A stretch of 64,000 nt of DNA from Bacteroidaceae bacterium (GTDB lineage Bacteria > Bacteroidota > Bacteroidia > Bacteroidales > Bacteroidaceae), in assembly GCA_017965425.1 (NCBI GenBank), contig JAGCPY010000086.1:1-64000 (forward strand). The letters run 5' to 3'. The notes under the pieces are model-generated. The model searched no databases and had not been told where the DNA came from. It saw only the letters and a list, made by a program, of their open reading frames with translations. Position 1 is the stretch's first letter, and every line of letters begins with the position of its first letter. The position numbers and the translations under genes were made by a program. This document shows, one piece after another, positions 61,552-64,000 of this stretch.

Positions 61552-64000
61552 ATGAATAATCATCATCAGAGAGGTTGGGGATGGATCCTCGTTTTATTCG
61601 CTATACTCTTGACGGGCTGTACCCTCTCGATGGAGGAATGGCAAGTGGCAGAGGAGGATAAAGGCTTCGACGAACCTGAGACCGTTGAGTATGAATACGG
61701 AACCCTCACCTATCAATACAAGGAGGGCGTACGTTCCATCACCGAGAATGTCCAGCAGTATATCATCCGTTACGAGAACCTGCCGGAAGAGCATATCATC
61801 CTCTATTTCATGGATAATACGCCCAAGGACTGGGTACCCCAGAAAGGGGATCTCCTGACGTCCATGTGTACGCTTACGCTGCCTTTCGGACTGAACCACC
61901 GTGTGACCTCTGTGGTCAAGGCCGATGGCATGTACAAGGTGGAGTGTGAACCTGCCACACGTGATGATATCTTTGAGGATCTTGTTTTTGAATTCGACGC
62001 AGATTATCATGTCCCTAACGTTGCTGCCTACGACAGTCTTGCCCTGGACAGCCTTGGCATCGATCCCAACGACCTCATAATGGAGGATTTCTCCATGATG
62101 GAGGAACACTATGGCCAAGGGGCCATGACGCGTGCCGGATACCATTCGAGACTTCGTTGGCGTGATACACCTGCGTTCCGGAAACTGCGGGAGGCTGGAC
62201 TCGTCAGCCTCGGAGGAACACGTGCGGGCGATGATGATGATGATAAACCTAAAACAACAGAAGATGATAAGGACGAGTCTCAGGTATTCTTCCTGAGTAA
62301 TCTCGGGATTACGGTGAACTTCGGGCAGAATGTCTCGCTCTCCCTGGGCGGATCCATCACCACGCATGAGGTAGAGCATGTGTGGATGCATGAGGACAAG
62401 AAGAAGGATTACAGGAAGCAGGTAACAACCACCAGTAACTATACTGATTATGATGTGGACGTCCGCTTGGGAGTCAGTAAGAATTTCGCCAAAGATCCAG
62501 AGAAGTGGAATCCCAAGGATCTTCAGGAAATGATGGGGATTCTGAAAGTAGTGAAAGATAATCTTTCGGGCTTGCCGAAAGAGCTGAAGCAACATAAAAA
62601 ACCTCTTACCTTTGTCAATATCCGTGCCCCGATACCTGGTACGGTGTTCTTCCTCGTTCTCAAATTAGAGGGAGGTGTCACGCTCGAAGGAGGAGCGCAT
62701 GGCTATTTCGAGGCCACTGTTCATGACCCTGTTACGAAATCAACGTATGTCTACGATAAGGGAAATGAAAGCAGCATACCCCGCAAAAATGCTTCCAAGG
62801 ATGAAAAGGACAAGAAGGGTATCGTCAAGGCGGGGTACACCGAGTTGAAAGATATGTCGCTGGTGGGCGACATGAAGCTTGAAGTATGGATTAGACCTGC
62901 CATTGGTGTTGAGCTGTCTGCAACAGGATTGGGTTGTGACTTGGGTTTCAAGGCATCGGTTGGCGCGAAGGCCAAGGTTGATATCGCATCGTTCACGGGT
63001 TCAAAAACGGTGGTGATGCCCTCCACACCGGATGGATTGGAATTCTACCTCTCAGGTGAATTGGCGGCAACTGCATACTGGTCTCCGGCAGGATTCAATC
63101 TCTTTGAAGCCAAATATACCTTCTGGAATCCTTATAAGAAATTGGGAGAGATTATCTTTTCGCCCGTCGTCAACAAGGGCAACGTGAATAGTTCCATTAA
63201 AGAGCTTGGCGACGACAAACGGAAATTCCACGTGGATTATAGTTTCAGCGAAACCTGGCTTGGTGTCCGGCCCATCAGCAAACATGTTTTCTTACCGCGA
63301 CTGAGGGTGTATCATGGGGCATTCACGGGGAAGTGCTTAGAGCTCAAGACTGGCGATGGCCTTACAGAACAAGAACTGGCGAAGCGCACCACCTATGAGT
63401 TCGACTTTGACGATGATGATCTGTTGAGCAAGGAGGCAACATATATCTGCGTGCCATGTATCTATGACTTCAATGATGACAGGACGTATGAATTCCGGGA
63501 TGCAGCCAAGGTCTTTGGCGACGGAGGACCCATCATCAAGTTCCTGGATTTCAAACAGCGGTACGGAACTACTGCAAGTATGTATTTGAGTCAAAAGACG
63601 GATCTTTTCTTTGATCAGGAAATAGTTGATCAGTATTACAAGGTATTCCGTGATCGATTCGGACTCAAGAAAGGCGATGAGAAGTACGTGAGATTCTTTG
63701 AGTTTGGCGCAAAGTACGAGGTCAAGAACATCAATTTGTATAAGAAGTGGGGACTGAAGGTGAAGATATGTGTACATTCTAGTGGCAGGACTCTGATAGA
63801 GAAAGATATAGATGTGGTCACCTATGATGAAGACACAGGTTCGGAAAATTCTAAAACTCCTGGTAAGAAAACAGCCGTCATCTCTTTTGTTACCAACTAT
63901 GACGATGATTTGGATGTGTATCTGACGCCCTATGTCTATGACATAAACGGTGAACGTACAGACTTCCCGACCACAGGACCAAAGTTCCTTGATGGCCATT
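61552..64000 (+). CDS. Large lipoprotein, 3' end beyond the window
   Basis: The frame opens MNNHHQRGWGWILVLFAILL and reaches the lipobox LLTGCT, then stays open for 816 codons to the window edge. It shows many beta strands (VFFLSNLGITVNFGQNVSL, TVFFLVLKLEGGVTLEGG) and an Asp-rich stretch (RAGDDDDDKPKTTEDDKDE). The section GGVTLEGGAHGYFE and the LGCDLGFKASVGAKAKVDIA strand series recall the giant protein's middle region, so a common origin is possible. It follows the previous gene by 16 bp, the end of one operon-like set. No family recognised. Confidence 0.8.
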   Translation, partial: MNNHHQRGWGWILVLFAILLTGCTLSMEEWQVAEEDKGFDEPETVEYEYGTLTYQYKEGVRSITENVQQYIIRYENLPEEHIILYFMDNTPKDWVPQKGDLLTSMCTLTLPFGLNHRVTSVVKADGMYKVECEPATRDDIFEDLVFEFDADYHVPNVAAYDSLALDSLGIDPNDLIMEDFSMMEEHYGQGAMTRAGYHSRLRWRDTPAFRKLREAGLVSLGGTRAGDDDDDKPKTTEDDKDESQVFFLSNLGITVNFGQNVSLSLGGSITTHEVEHVWMHEDKKKDYRKQVTTTSNYTDYDVDVRLGVSKNFAKDPEKWNPKDLQEMMGILKVVKDNLSGLPKELKQHKKPLTFVNIRAPIPGTVFFLVLKLEGGVTLEGGAHGYFEATVHDPVTKSTYVYDKGNESSIPRKNASKDEKDKKGIVKAGYTELKDMSLVGDMKLEVWIRPAIGVELSATGLGCDLGFKASVGAKAKVDIASFTGSKTVVMPSTPDGLEFYLSGELAATAYWSPAGFNLFEAKYTFWNPYKKLGEIIFSPVVNKGNVNSSIKELGDDKRKFHVDYSFSETWLGVRPISKHVFLPRLRVYHGAFTGKCLELKTGDGLTEQELAKRTTYEFDFDDDDLLSKEATYICVPCIYDFNDDRTYEFRDAAKVFGDGGPIIKFLDFKQRYGTTASMYLSQKTDLFFDQEIVDQYYKVFRDRFGLKKGDEKYVRFFEFGAKYEVKNINLYKKWGLKVKICVHSSGRTLIEKDIDVVTYDEDTGSENSKTPGKKTAVISFVTNYDDDLDVYLTPYVYDINGERTDFPTTGPKFLDGH

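Overview
The window is a stretch of a Bacteroidota chromosome, most likely Bacteroidales and Prevotella-like. The grounds are: promoters of the -33 TTTG / -7 TAnnTTTG type (about 19-20 bp spacer) in front of many genes; a complete GldKLMN plus PorP/SprF type IX secretion (T9SS) operon; a BspA-type (DUF285) leucine-rich surface protein; a hybrid two-component regulator; a serine-type sulfatase; and the Bacteroidales order rpsU-xerC-hpf-tRNAs-tuf. I ran no database search; family calls rest on motifs read from the translations.

Layout. 1-2304 (minus strand): rpsU, a XerC-type recombinase, hpf, tRNA-Tyr, tRNA-Gly, tRNA-Thr and the first ~65 codons of tuf, which stops matching EF-Tu near position 141 and is replaced by a promoter plus the start of an unknown ORF leaving the left edge. 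2549-3340: nagB (plus). 3678-15420 (minus): pckA; then M16 protease, uxuA and a mannonate-reductase-type SDR; then sulfatase, purE, ispG and cysS. The uxuA/SDR/sulfatase group points to use of uronic acids from sulfated glycans. 16148-20037 (minus): pyrE, SRPBCC protein, argH, small lipoprotein, upp. 20753-24945 (minus): gltX, a polysaccharide flippase and a fucosyltransferase-like glycosyltransferase. 25155-29248: a 7TM-HD phosphodiesterase (plus) convergent with and overlapping a short priA (minus). 29408-36354: outer-membrane barrel, then gldN/M/L/K and porP (all minus). 36778-39618: hybrid histidine kinase/AraC regulator (minus).

39871-64000 (plus) is the most distinctive region: six co-directional genes for exported proteins. 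They are a 1005-aa protein with a T9SS-like C-terminal tail, a 601-aa putative outer-membrane barrel, a 4504-aa giant protein whose last ~1760 residues hold five BspA-type modules, an Fn3 protein, and two lipoproteins, the last running off the right edge. The last four reading frames are overlapping or tightly spaced. I read this as a surface or adhesion apparatus beside the T9SS genes; that role is inference.

The spacers carry several families of dispersed repeats: a CCCTCACC/GGTGAGGG palindromic element (three copies, each just downstream of a minus-strand gene), a 56-bp hairpin unit (three tandem copies plus one elsewhere), a CCCTCCC...GGGAGGG element, AT-rich TTTAAACTTTAA repeats and others. 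Several lie inside reading frames and seem to have been read through into protein.
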